DNA of 64,000 nucleotides from Aureimonas sp. Leaf427 (lineage in GTDB: Bacteria > Pseudomonadota > Alphaproteobacteria > Rhizobiales > Rhizobiaceae): positions 255,617-319,616 of the forward strand of contig NZ_LMQW01000051.1 in NCBI RefSeq assembly GCF_001425485.1, written 5' to 3'. The position numbers were made by a program, and so were the translations under genes. The stretch's first letter is position 1, and every line of letters begins with the position of its first letter. This document shows positions 28,822 through 39,531 of this stretch, in pieces. Under the pieces are notes generated by a model. It was given only the letters and a program-made list of their open reading frames with translations, was not told the origin of the DNA and did not search any database.

Positions 28822-29307
28822 ATGTCAGACGCGGCCCCCAAACCCATCCGGCACGCGAACAAGCGCGGCGCAGCGCGGCTCGCCGCCGTGCAGGCGCTCT
28901 ATCAGATGGATGTCGGCGGAACCGGCCTTCTCGAGACGGTCGCCGAATACGAGTCCTTCCGCCTCGGGCAGGAGGTCGACGGCGAGACCTACCGCGAGGC
29001 CGATGCCGCCTGGTTCCGCGACATCGTCTCCGGCGTCGTGCGCGGCCAGACCGCGATCGATCCGCTGATCCACACCTCGCTGACGCCCGACTGGCCGCTG
29101 GCGCGCCTCGACACGACGCTGCGCGCCATCCTTCGCGCCGGCACCTACGAGATCACCGCGCGCAAGGACGTTCCGGTCGCCGTCATCATCGTGGAATATG
29201 TCGATATCGCCAAGGCTTTCTATGCCGAGGACGAGCCGCGGCTCGTCAACGCGGTCCTCGACCGCGTCTCGCGGCGCGTGCGGGGCGAGGGGCGGGGGAC
29301 GAGCTGA
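28822..29307 (+). CDS. nusB: Transcription antitermination factor NusB
   Basis: Component, with NusE, of the rRNA antitermination complex that binds boxA RNA. The 161-residue all-helical protein has the [17 protein letters not shown] start, [22 protein letters not shown] and [26 protein letters not shown]. It lies 5 bases after ribH, the standard linkage. Confidence 0.95.
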   Translation: MSDAAPKPIRHANKRGAARLAAVQALYQMDVGGTGLLETVAEYESFRLGQEVDGETYREADAAWFRDIVSGVVRGQTAIDPLIHTSLTPDWPLARLDTTLRAILRAGTYEITARKDVPVAVIIVEYVDIAKAFYAEDEPRLVNAVLDRVSRRVRGEGRGTS

Positions 29308-29408
29308 CCGCTTCGGCCGCGGCCGCCTCGATCTTTCCCGCGACCATGCCCATGCCTGACTGACGGCGATGGCCGCCGGTATTCCTCCTTTCCCTCGCGA
29401 GCCCTTCG

Positions 29409-30176
29409 ATGCCGGATGATTGGATGGCCGGGCTCTCCGGCCAGGGCCTCGCCTTCGTCGTTCTCGCCGCTTTCCTGGCCGGGTCGGCGCGTGGCTTTTC
29501 CGGCTTTGGCGCCGCCCTCATCTTCATCCCGCTGGCGAGCGCGGTGGTCGGCCCGAAGCTCGCCTCCGCGACGCTCCTCGTCGTCGACGCCATCCTGACC
29601 CTCGGCATGCTCCCGGCCGCGTTTCGCCTGGCCGATCGCCGGGAGGTCGCGACCATGGCGCTCGGCGCCGTGGTCGGCGTGCCGCTCGGCACTCTGGCTC
29701 TCGCCGTCGTCGATCCCGTTCTGCTGCGATGGGCGATCTGCAGCCTTGCCTTCCTTCTTCTCCTCTTCCTTATCAGCGGCTGGCGCTATCTCGGCCGCCC
29801 GCACACGGCGCTGACCGTCGGCGTCGGCGGTATCGCGGGCGTCTTTTCCGGCGCGGCGCAGCTCGGCGGATCGCCGGTCGTCGCCTATTGGCTGAGCGGC
29901 TCCAGCGCCGGCGCGAGGGTCCGTGCAAACGTCATCGCCTATTTCGCCGTCTCCACCGTCATCTCGATCGCGAGCTACCTCGTCGGCGGCCTCTTCGAGG
30001 CGCGCGTCTTTCTTCTTTGCGCGCTCGCCGCGCCGACCTATGCGATCGGCCTGAGGCTCGGCTCGACGCTTCACCGCACGACCGACGAGCGCCATTTCCG
30101 GCGCGTCTGCTTCGTGTTGATCGGCGCCTCGGCCGTCGCGGGTCTTCCACTCTTCGACGGTCTCTGGCGCTCCTGA
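29409..30176 (+). CDS. TauE/SafE family permease
   Basis: A 255-residue membrane protein of the TauE/SafE family (sulfite/organosulfonate exporter fold). About eight hydrophobic helices are seen, starting LAFVVLAAFLAGSARGFSGFGAAL, whose glycine-rich G-FSGFGAAL is the family signature and recurs as GIAGVFSGAAQLGGSPV in the second half. Substrate cannot be read from context; the neighbours are nusB and hppA. Confidence 0.85.
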   Translation: MPDDWMAGLSGQGLAFVVLAAFLAGSARGFSGFGAALIFIPLASAVVGPKLASATLLVVDAILTLGMLPAAFRLADRREVATMALGAVVGVPLGTLALAVVDPVLLRWAICSLAFLLLLFLISGWRYLGRPHTALTVGVGGIAGVFSGAAQLGGSPVVAYWLSGSSAGARVRANVIAYFAVSTVISIASYLVGGLFEARVFLLCALAAPTYAIGLRLGSTLHRTTDERHFRRVCFVLIGASAVAGLPLFDGLWRS

Positions 30177-30358
30177 GCCTCTCAGTCCGTCCGCCGTCGG
30201 ATCGCGGCCCCTTCGCCGCAATGCCTGCGGTCGCTTGACGCGCCATGACCCTCCTATAACGTCCCCCTGTCCGAAGCGGCCGGCAAGAGTCGCGTGAGGG
30301 CCAAGGCTTTTCGAAGAAGAGCGGCCGGCAAAGTCCGGTCTGGGGGGGACGAAACGGC

Positions 30359-32509
30359 ATGTCGAACATACTACTCATCGTCATACTCTGCGGAGCGCTA
30401 TCCATCGCCTACGCGGCATGGGCGACGCGCTCCGTGATGGCGGCCGATCAGGGCAACGCGCGCATGCGCGAGATCGCCGGCGCTATCCGCGAGGGCGCGC
30501 AGGCCTATCTGGCGCGGCAATACACGACCATCGCCATCGTCGGCGTCATCGTCCTGGCGCTCACATGGTGGCTTCTCTCGGGCTTTGCCGCGGTCGGCTT
30601 CCTCGTCGGCTCCGTCCTGTCCGGCCTTGCCGGCTTCATCGGCATGAACGTCTCGGTGCGCGCGAACGTGCGCACGGCGCAGGCCGCCTCGCGCTCGCTC
30701 TCGGCCGGTCTCGACATCGCCTTCAAGTCCGGCGCCATCACCGGCATGCTCGTCGCGGGCCTCGCCCTGATCGGCGTCGCCGGCTATTTCTGGGTTCTCA
30801 CCAGCCAGCTCGGCTTTACGGCCTCCGACCGCACGGTCATCGACAGCCTCGTCTCGCTCGGCTTCGGCGCCTCGCTGATCTCGATCTTCGCGCGCCTCGG
30901 CGGCGGCATCTTCACCAAGGGCGCCGATGTCGGCGGCGATCTCGTCGGCAAGGTCGAGGCCGGCATTCCCGAAGACGATCCGCGCAACCCGGCGACCATT
31001 GCCGACAATGTCGGCGACAATGTCGGCGACTGCGCGGGCATGGCGGCCGATCTCTTCGAGACCTATGCCGTCACCGTCGTCGCGACCATGGTGCTCGGCG
31101 CGATCTTCTTCGTCGGCCAGCCCATGCTGGAAAGCGTGATGATCTACCCGCTCGCCATCTGCGGCGCCTGCATCATCACCTCGATCGTCGGCACGTTCTT
31201 CGTCCGGCTGGGCGCGAACGGCTCGATCATGGGCGCGCTCTACAAGGGCCTTTGGGCGACGACCCTTCTCTCGATCGGCGGGCTGGCGCTCGCGACCTAT
31301 GCCACGGTCGGCTTCGGCGAGATCGGCACGACCTCGGCGGGCCTTGCGATCAACGGTCTGAACCTCTTCATCTGCGGCGTGGTCGGCCTCGCCGTCACGG
31401 GGCTGATCGTCTGGATCACGGAATACTACACCGGCATCGGCTTTCGGCCCGTGCGCTCGATCAGCCAGGCCTCCGTTTCCGGCCATGGCACCAACGTCAT
31501 CCAGGGTCTCGCGGTCTCGCTGGAATCCACGGCGCTTCCGACGCTCGTCATCGTCGCCGGCATCGTCTCCACCTTCCAGCTGGCCGGGCTCTACGGCACC
31601 GGCATCGCCGTCACCGCCATGCTCGGCGTCGCCGGCATGATCGTCGCGCTCGATGCCTTCGGTCCCGTCACGGACAATGCCGGCGGAATCGCGGAAATGG
31701 CAGGCCTTCCGGCCAATGTTCGCAAGTCCACCGACGCGCTCGACGCCGTCGGCAACACGACGAAGGCCGTGACCAAGGGCTACGCGATCGGCTCGGCTGG
31801 TCTCGGCGCCCTCGTGCTCTTCGCCGCCTACAATTACGATCTCCAGTACTTCGTCGCCGAAGCGGCGGCCGGCCGGGGCTACGAGTATTTCCGCGACGTC
31901 GTGCCGGACTTCTCGCTGACCAACCCCTTCGTCGTCGTCGGCCTGCTGCTCGGCGGCCTCATCCCGTACCTCTTCGGCGGCATCGCCATGACGGCGGTCG
32001 GCCGCGCGGCGAGCGCCGTAGTGGAGGAGGTCCGTCGCCAGTTCCGCGAGAAGCCCGGCATCATGGCCGGCACCGAGCGGCCGGACTATGCGCGGGCGGT
32101 CGACATGCTGACGCGCGCGGCCATCCGCGAGATGATCGTGCCCTCGCTCCTGCCGGTTCTCGCCCCGATCGTCGTCTATTTCGGCGTGCTCCTGATCGCG
32201 GGCAAGAGCCAGGCCTTCTCCGCGCTCGGCGCCATGCTGCTCGGGGTCATCGTCACCGGCCTCTTCGTCGCGATCTCGATGACATCGGGCGGCGGCGCCT
32301 GGGACAATGCCAAGAAGAGCTTCGAGGACGGTTTCGTCGATTCGGCGGGCCAGCGGCACATGAAGGGCTCGGAGGCCCACAAGGCATCCGTCACGGGCGA
32401 TACGGTCGGCGATCCCTACAAGGACACGGCCGGCCCCGCCGTGAACCCGGCGATCAAGATCACCAACATCGTCGCGCTTCTCTTGCTCGCCATCCTCGCG
32501 CACCACTGA
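30359..32509 (+). CDS. hppA: K+-insensitive H+-pumping membrane pyrophosphatase
   Basis: Couples pyrophosphate hydrolysis to proton translocation across the inner membrane. The 716-residue protein has about 16 helices, the substrate motif [14 protein letters not shown], the acidic [23 protein letters not shown] cluster and the C-terminal [15 protein letters not shown]. In the diagnostic loop it reads GNTTKA, with Lys where K+-dependent enzymes have Ala, so it should be K+-independent. It ends in a strong terminator. Confidence 0.95.
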   Translation: MSNILLIVILCGALSIAYAAWATRSVMAADQGNARMREIAGAIREGAQAYLARQYTTIAIVGVIVLALTWWLLSGFAAVGFLVGSVLSGLAGFIGMNVSVRANVRTAQAASRSLSAGLDIAFKSGAITGMLVAGLALIGVAGYFWVLTSQLGFTASDRTVIDSLVSLGFGASLISIFARLGGGIFTKGADVGGDLVGKVEAGIPEDDPRNPATIADNVGDNVGDCAGMAADLFETYAVTVVATMVLGAIFFVGQPMLESVMIYPLAICGACIITSIVGTFFVRLGANGSIMGALYKGLWATTLLSIGGLALATYATVGFGEIGTTSAGLAINGLNLFICGVVGLAVTGLIVWITEYYTGIGFRPVRSISQASVSGHGTNVIQGLAVSLESTALPTLVIVAGIVSTFQLAGLYGTGIAVTAMLGVAGMIVALDAFGPVTDNAGGIAEMAGLPANVRKSTDALDAVGNTTKAVTKGYAIGSAGLGALVLFAAYNYDLQYFVAEAAAGRGYEYFRDVVPDFSLTNPFVVVGLLLGGLIPYLFGGIAMTAVGRAASAVVEEVRRQFREKPGIMAGTERPDYARAVDMLTRAAIREMIVPSLLPVLAPIVVYFGVLLIAGKSQAFSALGAMLLGVIVTGLFVAISMTSGGGAWDNAKKSFEDGFVDSAGQRHMKGSEAHKASVTGDTVGDPYKDTAGPAVNPAIKITNIVALLLLAILAHH

Positions 32510-32522
32510 AGCGAGTGCCAAG

Positions 32523-32570
32523 AACGCCGAGAGCCCGCCGGTCTCACGATCGGCGGGCTCTCGGCGTTTT
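32523..32570 (+). terminator. Strong terminator after hppA
   Basis: A perfect 18-bp stem (AACGCCGAGAGCCCGCCG and its complement) with a 10-base loop and TTTT end, 13 bases past the hppA stop. It lies between convergent genes and could serve both. Confidence 0.85.
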
Positions 32571-32585
32571 AGAGGATGTCGCGGT

Positions 32586-33776
32586 CTACTTGCCGAACAT
32601 GCCCTTGAACCCGCCGCTGATCAGCATGGCGACGTCCATGATGGCGAGATAGGCGTTGGAATGGGTGGGCACGGCGAGATAGCGCGATTCCCAGCGAGGC
32701 TCGAACTTCGACTTGAAGGCGCGCAGGCCCTGGAAATTGTAGAAGGACTCGCCGCACTCGTAGACGGTCTTGCCGAGTTGGTTCCAGAGCGGCGCGCCGT
32801 CCTGGTCGCCAAGGCCCGCCAGCGGCGCCATGCCGAGGTTCAGCGCGGCGAAGCCCTCGTCCTTCAGGTGGAGCATGGTCTTCACGAAGAGAAGATCCAT
32901 CATGCCGCGATGGACGCCCGGCACGAAGCGCATGAGATCGATGAAGGCGGACTGGCGCCGGTCCGTCACAAGCACGGAGGCGAAGGCGACGAGCCGCCCT
33001 TCGAAGCGCATGATCGCGACCGGCTGGGTCGCGAGATAATCGGGAATGAAGCTGCCGAGCGAGAAGCTCTTTTCGCGGGCGCGCGTATGGCCGAGCCACG
33101 CGTTCGAGACCGCCTCCAGCTCCGGCATCAGGGCCGGCACGTCGCAGGCGGGAACGAAGGAGAACTGCAGCCCGTCGCGCTCGGCCCGGTTGGTCGAGCG
33201 GCGAAGGCTCAGCCACTTGCCGCCCTTCATGTCGAAGGTCGCAAGATCGACAACCGCCTGCTCGCCGAGCTTCAGGCTCTTCAGGCCCGCCTCGAAGCAG
33301 GCGCCGAGAAGGGCGGGGGAGGCCTGGTAGAAGACCGGGCGGCAGCCGGACGCGCGGGCCGTCTCGCAGAAGAGGTGGACGAGGCCCTCCCAGCGATCGG
33401 CCGGCCCGATCGGATCGGACAGCGCGATCATCGACCGGCCGCGCCGGGCATACATGACGAAGGCTTCGCCGTCTTCGCTGAAGAGGATATCCTTGTCGGC
33501 CATGCGCACGAGATTGGCTTCGCCGAGCCCCTGGCGCTCGACGATCCGCACGGCCGCCTCCATCGCCTGTGCCGCGTCGAGAACCGGTGCCGGCGCCTTC
33601 GGCTGCACGAGGCTTTTCAGCGACGTCATCAGGCCGGCGCGGCGCGAGCCGTCGACCGGGCGCAGAAAGCGGATGTTCGAGGCGGCAGGCTTCGGGGTCG
33701 AGGCGGCGGAGTCGATGGACACGGAACGGGCCGTTTCCAACTCGTCGGCAAGCGTGGCGAGAGCAAGACTTTGCAT
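32586..33776 (-). CDS. DUF2156 phosphatidylglycerol lysyltransferase-like protein
   Basis: A 396-residue soluble protein matching the C-terminal acyltransferase domain of MprF/LpiA enzymes, which transfer an amino acid from aminoacyl-tRNA to phosphatidylglycerol. Visible are GEAFVMYARRGRSMIALSDPIGP, YQASPALLGACFEAGLKSLKLGEQAVVDL, the MRFVPGVHRGMMDLLF segment and LNLGMAPLAGL followed by KSKFEPRWESRYLA. The usual N-terminal multi-pass flippase is absent; instead there are about 50 residues of low complexity. The donor amino acid and whether it modifies lipid are unknown. Confidence 0.82.
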   Translation of the reverse strand: MQSLALATLADELETARSVSIDSAASTPKPAASNIRFLRPVDGSRRAGLMTSLKSLVQPKAPAPVLDAAQAMEAAVRIVERQGLGEANLVRMADKDILFSEDGEAFVMYARRGRSMIALSDPIGPADRWEGLVHLFCETARASGCRPVFYQASPALLGACFEAGLKSLKLGEQAVVDLATFDMKGGKWLSLRRSTNRAERDGLQFSFVPACDVPALMPELEAVSNAWLGHTRAREKSFSLGSFIPDYLATQPVAIMRFEGRLVAFASVLVTDRRQSAFIDLMRFVPGVHRGMMDLLFVKTMLHLKDEGFAALNLGMAPLAGLGDQDGAPLWNQLGKTVYECGESFYNFQGLRAFKSKFEPRWESRYLAVPTHSNAYLAIMDVAMLISGGFKGMFGK

Positions 33777-34026
33777 CGTAACCCGGTCGGTGGCGGATGC
33801 TGCGAAATGCCGGCCGGCGGCGACAACGCAGCGTCCAGGTGGCGCTGAGAGCGCAACCTATAGGCTTGCGGTGCTTGCCTTGTTCTTACGGCTCATGACT
33901 TTACGGCGGACCTGTGGCGCAAACGCCGATTCACGCTTAACGAATTGGCGCCGAAGCGGAGCTTTCGACCCTGCTCCAGCGCTCGCGTCGTCAGAGGGAC
34001 GGGATCGTCGAGACGATCCACGCCGT

Positions 34027-34545
34027 TTAGCGCTGCGGGCCGATGCCGCGGTCTTCCTGCGAGCCGATGCTGCTCGGGGCGCCCGCGCCCGCGCCGGGAA
34101 CGCCCGGCTGCAGGATCTGTCCGAGCAGGCTCGCGTCCTTGCCGCCGGTCGGGGTCGTGCGGGAGATGAAGTCGAAGACCTTGCCGTTCTGCAGGCCGTA
34201 ATTGGCCAGCCGGTCCACCGTGCCTTCCTTGTTGAAGTAGATGCCGAGCACCCGCTGGTCGACCAGCGTCGGCTTCATGAAGGCCATGGTGCGAACGCGC
34301 TTCTGCGAGATGTAGTAGAACACCTCGTTGTCGAAGGTCGCGGTGGTGGAGGGCGAGCCGAGCGCCAGAATCACCTGCTCGCGGCTCGAGCCGACCGGCA
34401 CGAGCGCGATGGTCTGCTCGTCGACGATATAGCCCTGGTTCAGGGTCTCGGCCGTCGAACAGGCGCTGACCGTGGCAAGGCTGCCGAGAAGTGTGGCGCC
34501 GAGCGCGGCCTGCAGAATTCGTCCGTTGCGGATCACGCGTGACAT
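34027..34545 (-). CDS. BamE-like outer membrane lipoprotein (SmpA/OmlA)
   Basis: A 172-residue lipoprotein. The signal peptide ends TVSAC, a lipobox that gives an N-terminal acylated Cys. The SmpA/OmlA fold follows: GYIVDEQTIALVPVGSSREQVILALGSPSTTATFDNEVFYYISQ, the region equivalent to BamE of the barrel-assembly machine. A Gly/Pro-rich tail is variable. The start at 34545 was chosen for the signal peptide. Role in BAM is from the family. It is divergent from the bc1 chaperone gene. Confidence 0.88.
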   Translation of the reverse strand: MSRVIRNGRILQAALGATLLGSLATVSACSTAETLNQGYIVDEQTIALVPVGSSREQVILALGSPSTTATFDNEVFYYISQKRVRTMAFMKPTLVDQRVLGIYFNKEGTVDRLANYGLQNGKVFDFISRTTPTGGKDASLLGQILQPGVPGAGAGAPSSIGSQEDRGIGPQR

Positions 34546-34708
34546 CTCCCTGGAACGGCGTCCGGACGTCCCTAATCCCCATGCAAGGCAGGATCGCGGC
34601 AAAGCCTTGCGATCCCCTCCGGTCGGCCTCAACTAAAGCACTCCGCCCGGCGTTGCAATCGGACGGAAGGCGTGTCACGGCCCGGCTCTACGGGAGGCCG
34701 CAAGATCG

Positions 34709-35239
34709 ATGCTGAAGAGATGGAAGGCGCTGAGCCGCAACCGCGAGATCGTCGACGACCTCTATGCCGGGATCGTCGAGACGTCCCGCCGTCCGGTCCT
34801 CTTCACCGAGGGTGGCCTGCCCGACACGGTGATGGGCCGTTTCGAATCGCTGTGCATCTCGGTGTTCCTGTTCCTGGCGCGATGCGGTGACGACGCCGCG
34901 CTGAAGCCGCTGGCGCAGGATCTCGTGGATCGCTTCATTCTCGACGTGGAGGATTCGATCCGCGAGCTCGGCATCGGCGACGTCTCGGTTCCCAAGCGCA
35001 TGCGCAAGCTGGCCGGCATGTTCTACGAGCGCGTCGCGGCCTATGACGCGCCGCTGGGCACCGGGGATCAGGCCGCTCTCGCGACGGCGCTGCGGCGCTT
35101 CGCGCTGGCGGGCGCCGGGACCACCGAGCAGGCCGCGCATCTTGCGCGCGACATGAACGAACGGCATCAGGCCTATGGCCGGCTTTCCAACGCGGCGATT
35201 CTGGCCGGCCGACTGGATGGAGCGGGGGTGACATTATGA
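34709..35239 (+). CDS. Ubiquinol-cytochrome c chaperone family protein
   Basis: A 176-residue member of the CBP3/UQCC1 family, needed in mitochondria for bc1 complex assembly. Visible are the LYAGIVETSRRPVLFTEGGLPDTVMGRFE start, a FLFLARCG segment and EDSIRELGIGDVSVPKRMRKLAGMFYERV. It overlaps the next gene by 4 bases (ATGA), so the two are translationally coupled. The bacterial role is inferred from the family. Confidence 0.88.
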   Translation: MLKRWKALSRNREIVDDLYAGIVETSRRPVLFTEGGLPDTVMGRFESLCISVFLFLARCGDDAALKPLAQDLVDRFILDVEDSIRELGIGDVSVPKRMRKLAGMFYERVAAYDAPLGTGDQAALATALRRFALAGAGTTEQAAHLARDMNERHQAYGRLSNAAILAGRLDGAGVTL

Positions 35240-35802
35240 CGAACGACGACGCCAAGCCCCGCCTGGAGGGGCCGAGCTTCTGGATCAGCGTCTCGCGCCT
35301 GCCCAAGAACGGCATGCCGATCGTCTTCGAGGCGCGCGCCGACGAGCGAGAGGCGCTGGCCCGCCGCCTGGATATTCCCGCCGTCGAAGCTCTGCAGGCG
35401 GACGTCAATGTGGAAGCCTGGCGCAGCGAGGGCGTTCGGATCGTCGGCACCTACCGGGCCGAGGTCGTGCAGTCCTGCGTCGTCACGCTCGATCCCGTCC
35501 GGCAGACGATCGAGGAGGAGGTCGATCTCATCTTCGTGCCCGAGCAGTCGCGGCTGGCGAGGCCGTCCTCGCCCGTCGACGGCGAGCTTCACCTCGACCC
35601 CGAGGGCGAGGATATTCCCGAGACCTATTCCGGCGATCGGCTGGATTTCGGCGAGGTCCTGTCGGAGCTGGTTGCCCTCGCGCTCGATCCCTATCCCCGA
35701 GCGTCGGGCATCGATTTCCAGGATTTCGACACCGATCCGGAGCCCGAGGCCGGCAAGGTTTCGCCCTTCGCCAAGCTGGAGAGTCTGAAGCGCGGGTCGT
35801 AG
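35236..35802 (+). CDS. DUF177 (YceD-like) protein
   Basis: A 188-residue DUF177 protein. It carries the EAWRSEGVRIVGTYRAEVVQSCVVTLDPV stretch typical of the family and an acidic C-terminal half with DFGEVLSELVALALDPYPR. In many bacteria this gene precedes rpmF or plsX and is linked to 23S rRNA or ribosome work; here plsX follows 153 bases later. The start ATG overlaps the preceding stop. Confidence 0.88.
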   Translation: MTNDDAKPRLEGPSFWISVSRLPKNGMPIVFEARADEREALARRLDIPAVEALQADVNVEAWRSEGVRIVGTYRAEVVQSCVVTLDPVRQTIEEEVDLIFVPEQSRLARPSSPVDGELHLDPEGEDIPETYSGDRLDFGEVLSELVALALDPYPRASGIDFQDFDTDPEPEAGKVSPFAKLESLKRGS

Positions 35803-35955
35803 AGGCCGGCGCCCCACCTTCGCCGCCTTCGCGGTGCAACGCAGGGCGCGTCTGGACATGAGACGGCGGCGGGGCTGGCCCTCGGTTGTCAGCCGGTTGG
35901 AAATGACTATGGTCGCGCCGCGTCGAACGGTCCGACAGGCGAAAGCGAGCAGGCT

Positions 35956-37080
35956 TTGAAGCAGAATTCCGGTGTGACGATCTCCATCGATGCGATGGGT
36001 GGGGATCATGGGCCATCCGTCATCCTGCCCGGCGCCAACATCGCTCTCCAGCGCCATCCGGGGCTTCGCTTCGTCATCTTCGGTGAGCAGGATCAGGTCA
36101 TGCCGGTCCTCGACACGCTGCCGCAGCTGAAGGCCGCCTCGGTCTTCCATCACTGCGACGTCTCGATCCGCATGGACGACAAGCCGAGCCAGGCGCTGCG
36201 CCAGGGCCGCTACAAGTCCTCCATGTGGCGCGCCATCGAGGCCGTGAAGACCGGCGAGGCCGGCGTGGCGTTTTCGGCCGGCAACACCGGCGCCCTCATG
36301 GCGATGGCGAAGTTCTGCCTGCGCACCATGGCCAATATCGAGCGTCCGGCGATCGCGGCGATCTGGCCGACGCAGCGCGGCGAGAGCATCGTGCTCGATG
36401 TCGGCGCGACGATCGGCGCGGACGCTCAGCAGCTTCTCGACTTTTCCATGATGGGCGCCGCCATGGCGCGCGCGCTCTTCGGCATCGAGCGCCCGACGGT
36501 CGGCCTCCTCAACATCGGCGTCGAGGAGGTGAAGGGCCAGGACGACGTTCGCGAGGCCGGGCGCCTCCTGAAGGAGACGCCGCTCGGCGGGCTCGAATAT
36601 CACGGCTTCGTCGAGGGCAATGATCTCGGCAAGGGCACGGTGGACGTCGTCGTCACCGAAGGCTTCACCGGCAATATCGCGCTGAAGACGGCCGAGGGCA
36701 CGGCGCGGCAGATCGCCGGCTACCTGCGCGAGGCCATGACGCGCACCTGGCTCGCCCGGCTCGGCTATCTTCTCGCCAAGGGCGCCTTCGACCGGCTGCG
36801 CGACAAGATGGACCCGCGCAAGGTGAATGGCGGCGTCTTTCTCGGCCTCAACGGCATCGTCATCAAGAGCCATGGCGGCACCGACGCCGAGGGCACGGCC
36901 GCCGCGATGGACCTTGCCTACGCCATGGCCGAAAACGGGCTTCAGCAGCGGATCGAGGACGACTTGCGCAATTTCTATCTGAGGGTCTCCGACGAGGCCG
37001 TCGCGGGTGCCGCCGTTGCGGATGCCACCCCCGTGGAGGCGGTTCTTCCGGCCGCCGAGATTCCGGAGGCCGCCCGATGA
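35956..37080 (+). CDS. plsX: Phosphate acyltransferase PlsX
   Basis: Makes acyl-phosphate from acyl-ACP, the first step of glycerolipid synthesis by the PlsX/PlsY route. The 374 residues begin [12 protein letters not shown] after a short lead and show [26 protein letters not shown] and [14 protein letters not shown]. The start is read as TTG at 35956; a GTG at 35974 is nearer the conserved core and also possible. It overlaps fabH by 4 bases (ATGA). Confidence 0.93.
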   Translation: MKQNSGVTISIDAMGGDHGPSVILPGANIALQRHPGLRFVIFGEQDQVMPVLDTLPQLKAASVFHHCDVSIRMDDKPSQALRQGRYKSSMWRAIEAVKTGEAGVAFSAGNTGALMAMAKFCLRTMANIERPAIAAIWPTQRGESIVLDVGATIGADAQQLLDFSMMGAAMARALFGIERPTVGLLNIGVEEVKGQDDVREAGRLLKETPLGGLEYHGFVEGNDLGKGTVDVVVTEGFTGNIALKTAEGTARQIAGYLREAMTRTWLARLGYLLAKGAFDRLRDKMDPRKVNGGVFLGLNGIVIKSHGGTDAEGTAAAMDLAYAMAENGLQQRIEDDLRNFYLRVSDEAVAGAAVADATPVEAVLPAAEIPEAAR

Positions 37081-38054
37081 GCGTCGTCCGTTCCGTCGTG
37101 CGCGGCACCGGCTCCATGCTGCCGGCCCGCATCATGGCCAATGCCGATTTCGAAGGCATGGTCGAGACCTCCGACGAGTGGATCGTCCAGCGCACTGGCA
37201 TCAAGCGCCGCCACATCGCGGACGAGGGCGAGACGACGGTCTCGCTCGCCGAGGGCGCCGCGCGCCGCGCGCTCGACGCCGCAGGACTTCAGCCCGGCGA
37301 TATCGACCTCATCATTCTCGCCACCGCGACGCCGAACAACACCTTTCCCGCATCGAGCGTCCAGGTGCAGCGCCGGCTCGGCATCCATCATGGCTTCGCC
37401 TTCGACATGGCCGCCGTCTGCAGCGGCTTCGTCTATGCGCTGACGACGGCCGATCTCTACCTGCGCGGCGGCATGGCCAAGCGGGCGCTGGTGATCGGCG
37501 CCGAAACCTTCTCGCGCATCCTCGACTGGGAGGACCGCTCCACCTGCGTGCTCTTCGGCGACGGCGCGGGCGCCGTCGTGCTGGAGGCGGTGGAGAGCGA
37601 GGGCACGGCCGAGGATCGCGGCATTCTCGTCTCGCGCCTGCGCTCGGACGGCGCCCACGAGGAGAAGCTCTATGTCGATGGCGGTCCCTCCACGACGGGG
37701 ACGGTCGGCAAGCTGCGCATGGAAGGCCGCGAGGTCTTCAAGCATGCCGTCGGCATGATCACCGGCGTCGTGGAAGAATCATTCGCCGCGCTGAGCATCG
37801 ATGCGAACGACATCGACTGGTTCGTGCCGCATCAGGCGAATCGCCGAATCATCGACGCCTCCGCCAAGAAGCTCGGCATCGCGCCGGAGAAGGTCGTCGT
37901 CACGGTCGACGACCACGGAAACACGTCGGCCGCATCCATTCCGCTCGCTCTCGACAGGGCTGCCCGCGACGGTCGCATAAGGTCGGGCGACTTGATTCTG
38001 CTGGAGGCGATGGGCGGCGGCTTCACCTGGGGCGCCGTCGTCGTCCGCTGGTGA
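37077..38054 (+). CDS. fabH: 3-oxoacyl-ACP synthase III
   Basis: Starts fatty-acid synthesis by condensing acetyl-CoA with malonyl-ACP. The 325 residues have the full Cys-His-Asn triad: nucleophile in [11 protein letters not shown], His in [11 protein letters not shown] and Asn in [15 protein letters not shown], plus a C-terminal GGGFTWGA. Translationally coupled to plsX. Confidence 0.95.
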   Translation: MSVVRSVVRGTGSMLPARIMANADFEGMVETSDEWIVQRTGIKRRHIADEGETTVSLAEGAARRALDAAGLQPGDIDLIILATATPNNTFPASSVQVQRRLGIHHGFAFDMAAVCSGFVYALTTADLYLRGGMAKRALVIGAETFSRILDWEDRSTCVLFGDGAGAVVLEAVESEGTAEDRGILVSRLRSDGAHEEKLYVDGGPSTTGTVGKLRMEGREVFKHAVGMITGVVEESFAALSIDANDIDWFVPHQANRRIIDASAKKLGIAPEKVVVTVDDHGNTSAASIPLALDRAARDGRIRSGDLILLEAMGGGFTWGAVVVRW

Positions 38055-38064
38055 CCCGCGGCGC

Positions 38065-38092
38065 TTGATTTGTTGAGCAACTTCGATATCTT
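38065..38092 (+). promoter_or_regulatory. Possible sigma-70 promoter for ihfA
   Basis: TTGATT at 38065-38070 and TATCTT at 38087-38092 are spaced 16 bases apart in the 151-base gap between fabH and ihfA. Pattern match only. Confidence 0.3.
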
Positions 38093-38205
38093 GGCCGAAA
38101 TTCACGAACGGTTGCCGCTGGGGAGCGGCCCGCTCGCGGATGTGAGGGGAACAGCGCGGATGGTCCGGTCGGAGCATCGTCGTCGCGCAGGCAAGGGGAT
38201 TTCGG

Positions 38206-38556
38206 ATGGTCGATCGAACGGTCACGCGCGCAGACCTCGCCGAGGCGGTCTTTCGCAAGATCGGTCTGTCGCGGACCGAATCCGCTTTCCTCGTCGAGAC
38301 GATCCTCGAGGAGATCTGCGCCACCATCGCCCGTGGCGAGTCGGTGAAGATCTCCTCCTTTGGCTCCTTCCTGGTGCGCGACAAGAACGAGCGGGTCGGA
38401 CGCAATCCCAAGACCGGCGAAGAAGTGCCGATCTCGCCCCGCCGCGTCGCGGTCTTCAAGCCGTCGAACGTGATGAAGGACCGCATCCTGGAATCGCACG
38501 CCAAGCGCCGGGCCCCGGGTGCCGCGCCCGTCGAGATGCTGAAGGCGGCCGAGTAA
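38206..38556 (+). CDS. ihfA: Integration host factor subunit alpha
   Basis: DNA-bending HU/IHF protein of 116 residues. The dimerisation helices ([31 protein letters not shown]) are followed by [30 protein letters not shown] and the RRVAVFKPS beta arm. The intercalating Pro is in NPKTG. Position after fabH and before a MerR gene is the standard alphaproteobacterial order and separates it from IhfB and HU. Confidence 0.93.
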   Translation: MVDRTVTRADLAEAVFRKIGLSRTESAFLVETILEEICATIARGESVKISSFGSFLVRDKNERVGRNPKTGEEVPISPRRVAVFKPSNVMKDRILESHAKRRAPGAAPVEMLKAAE

Positions 38557-38685
38557 GTCTCTACGGCTTTCGGTCGTCTCCCGTCTCACCCGGCCGGTTC
38601 ACGGTCGGCCGTCCCGCCCACGCCCGGCTGCCTGCTGGTCCGTCCAAGGCCGATTCGCCGACTGGCCCCGATCGACTGGAGTGAC

Positions 38686-39255
38686 ATGACCGACAAGAGC
38701 ATCGACGCTTTCCGCACGATCAGCGAGGTCGCCGAAGACCTCAACCTCCCGCAGCATGTCCTGCGCTTCTGGGAAACGCGCTTCACGCAGATCAAGCCGA
38801 TGAAGCGCGGCGGTGGCCGCCGCTACTATCGGCCGGACGATGTCGAGCTTCTGAAGGGCATCCGCTACCTGCTCTACGTGAAGGGATTCACGATCCGGGG
38901 CGTGCAGCGCATTCTCAAGGAAAACGGCAACCGCTTCGTGATCCAGATCGGGGCGGGGGACGTCGCCGCGCTCGACGATATCCAGTCGGGGCGCACCGCC
39001 GGGCCTCTGCCGGAGGACGGCGAGGGCGAGACGGAGCCGCAGGTCGAGGATTTCGACGTGGAGGCCGACGAGCCCCGCGAGCCCGTCCGCGCCCATCAGG
39101 ACCGCCCGCGCGGCCTCTCCGCGCTTCTGCGCCGGGGCGAACGCGACGCCGAATCCGGCCCCCAACTCGGTCTTCCCACCGAAAGCGCCGCCAGCCTCCA
39201 GGATGTCATCATGGAGCTTCTGGAGTGCAAGCGGCTGCTCGATCAGGTGCGATAG
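38686..39255 (+). CDS. MerR-family transcriptional regulator
   Basis: A 189-residue protein with an N-terminal MerR helix-turn-helix ([48 protein letters not shown]). A short helix follows, then a long acidic, probably disordered, linker and a C-terminal helix. No metal-binding Cys pattern is visible. It is the gene that regularly follows ihfA in alphaproteobacteria; its target is unknown. Confidence 0.9.
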   Translation: MTDKSIDAFRTISEVAEDLNLPQHVLRFWETRFTQIKPMKRGGGRRYYRPDDVELLKGIRYLLYVKGFTIRGVQRILKENGNRFVIQIGAGDVAALDDIQSGRTAGPLPEDGEGETEPQVEDFDVEADEPREPVRAHQDRPRGLSALLRRGERDAESGPQLGLPTESAASLQDVIMELLECKRLLDQVR

Positions 39256-39357
39256 GGCGGATCGGGCGAGGCGGGCGAGCGCCGCCTCAACCTTCTTCGC
39301 GATCCCCGCAAAAGGGGGTTGCGCGCGAGCCTCCCGCTCTCTAAAGGTTCGCTCAGT

Positions 39358-39434
39358 CGGAGCGTAGCGCAGCCTGGTAGCGCACTTGGATGGGGTCCAA
39401 GGGGTCGGAGGTTCGAATCCTCTCGCTCCGACCA
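39358..39434 (+). tRNA. tRNA-Pro (GGG)
   Basis: A full 77-base cloverleaf with encoded CCA. The acceptor stem is CGGAGCG/CGCTCCG, the D arm GCGC..GCGC, and the anticodon arm CTTGG-ATGGGGT-CCAAG with anticodon GGG. The T arm has TTCGAAT. Anticodon GGG reads CCC and CCU proline codons. Confidence 0.95.
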
Positions 39435-39531
39435 ATTTCCCAAAATCATCACGATTGAATTCGATCATGCCGAAGGGCATGGTTTGCATTCGGCCGGCGA
39501 CCGTCGCGCCGCCGCGGCTTCGATGGCCGCG

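Noticed and set aside
30398-32521. A long minus-strand open frame opposite hppA
   Set aside because: It is an acidic/Arg-rich shadow of a certain pyrophosphatase gene.
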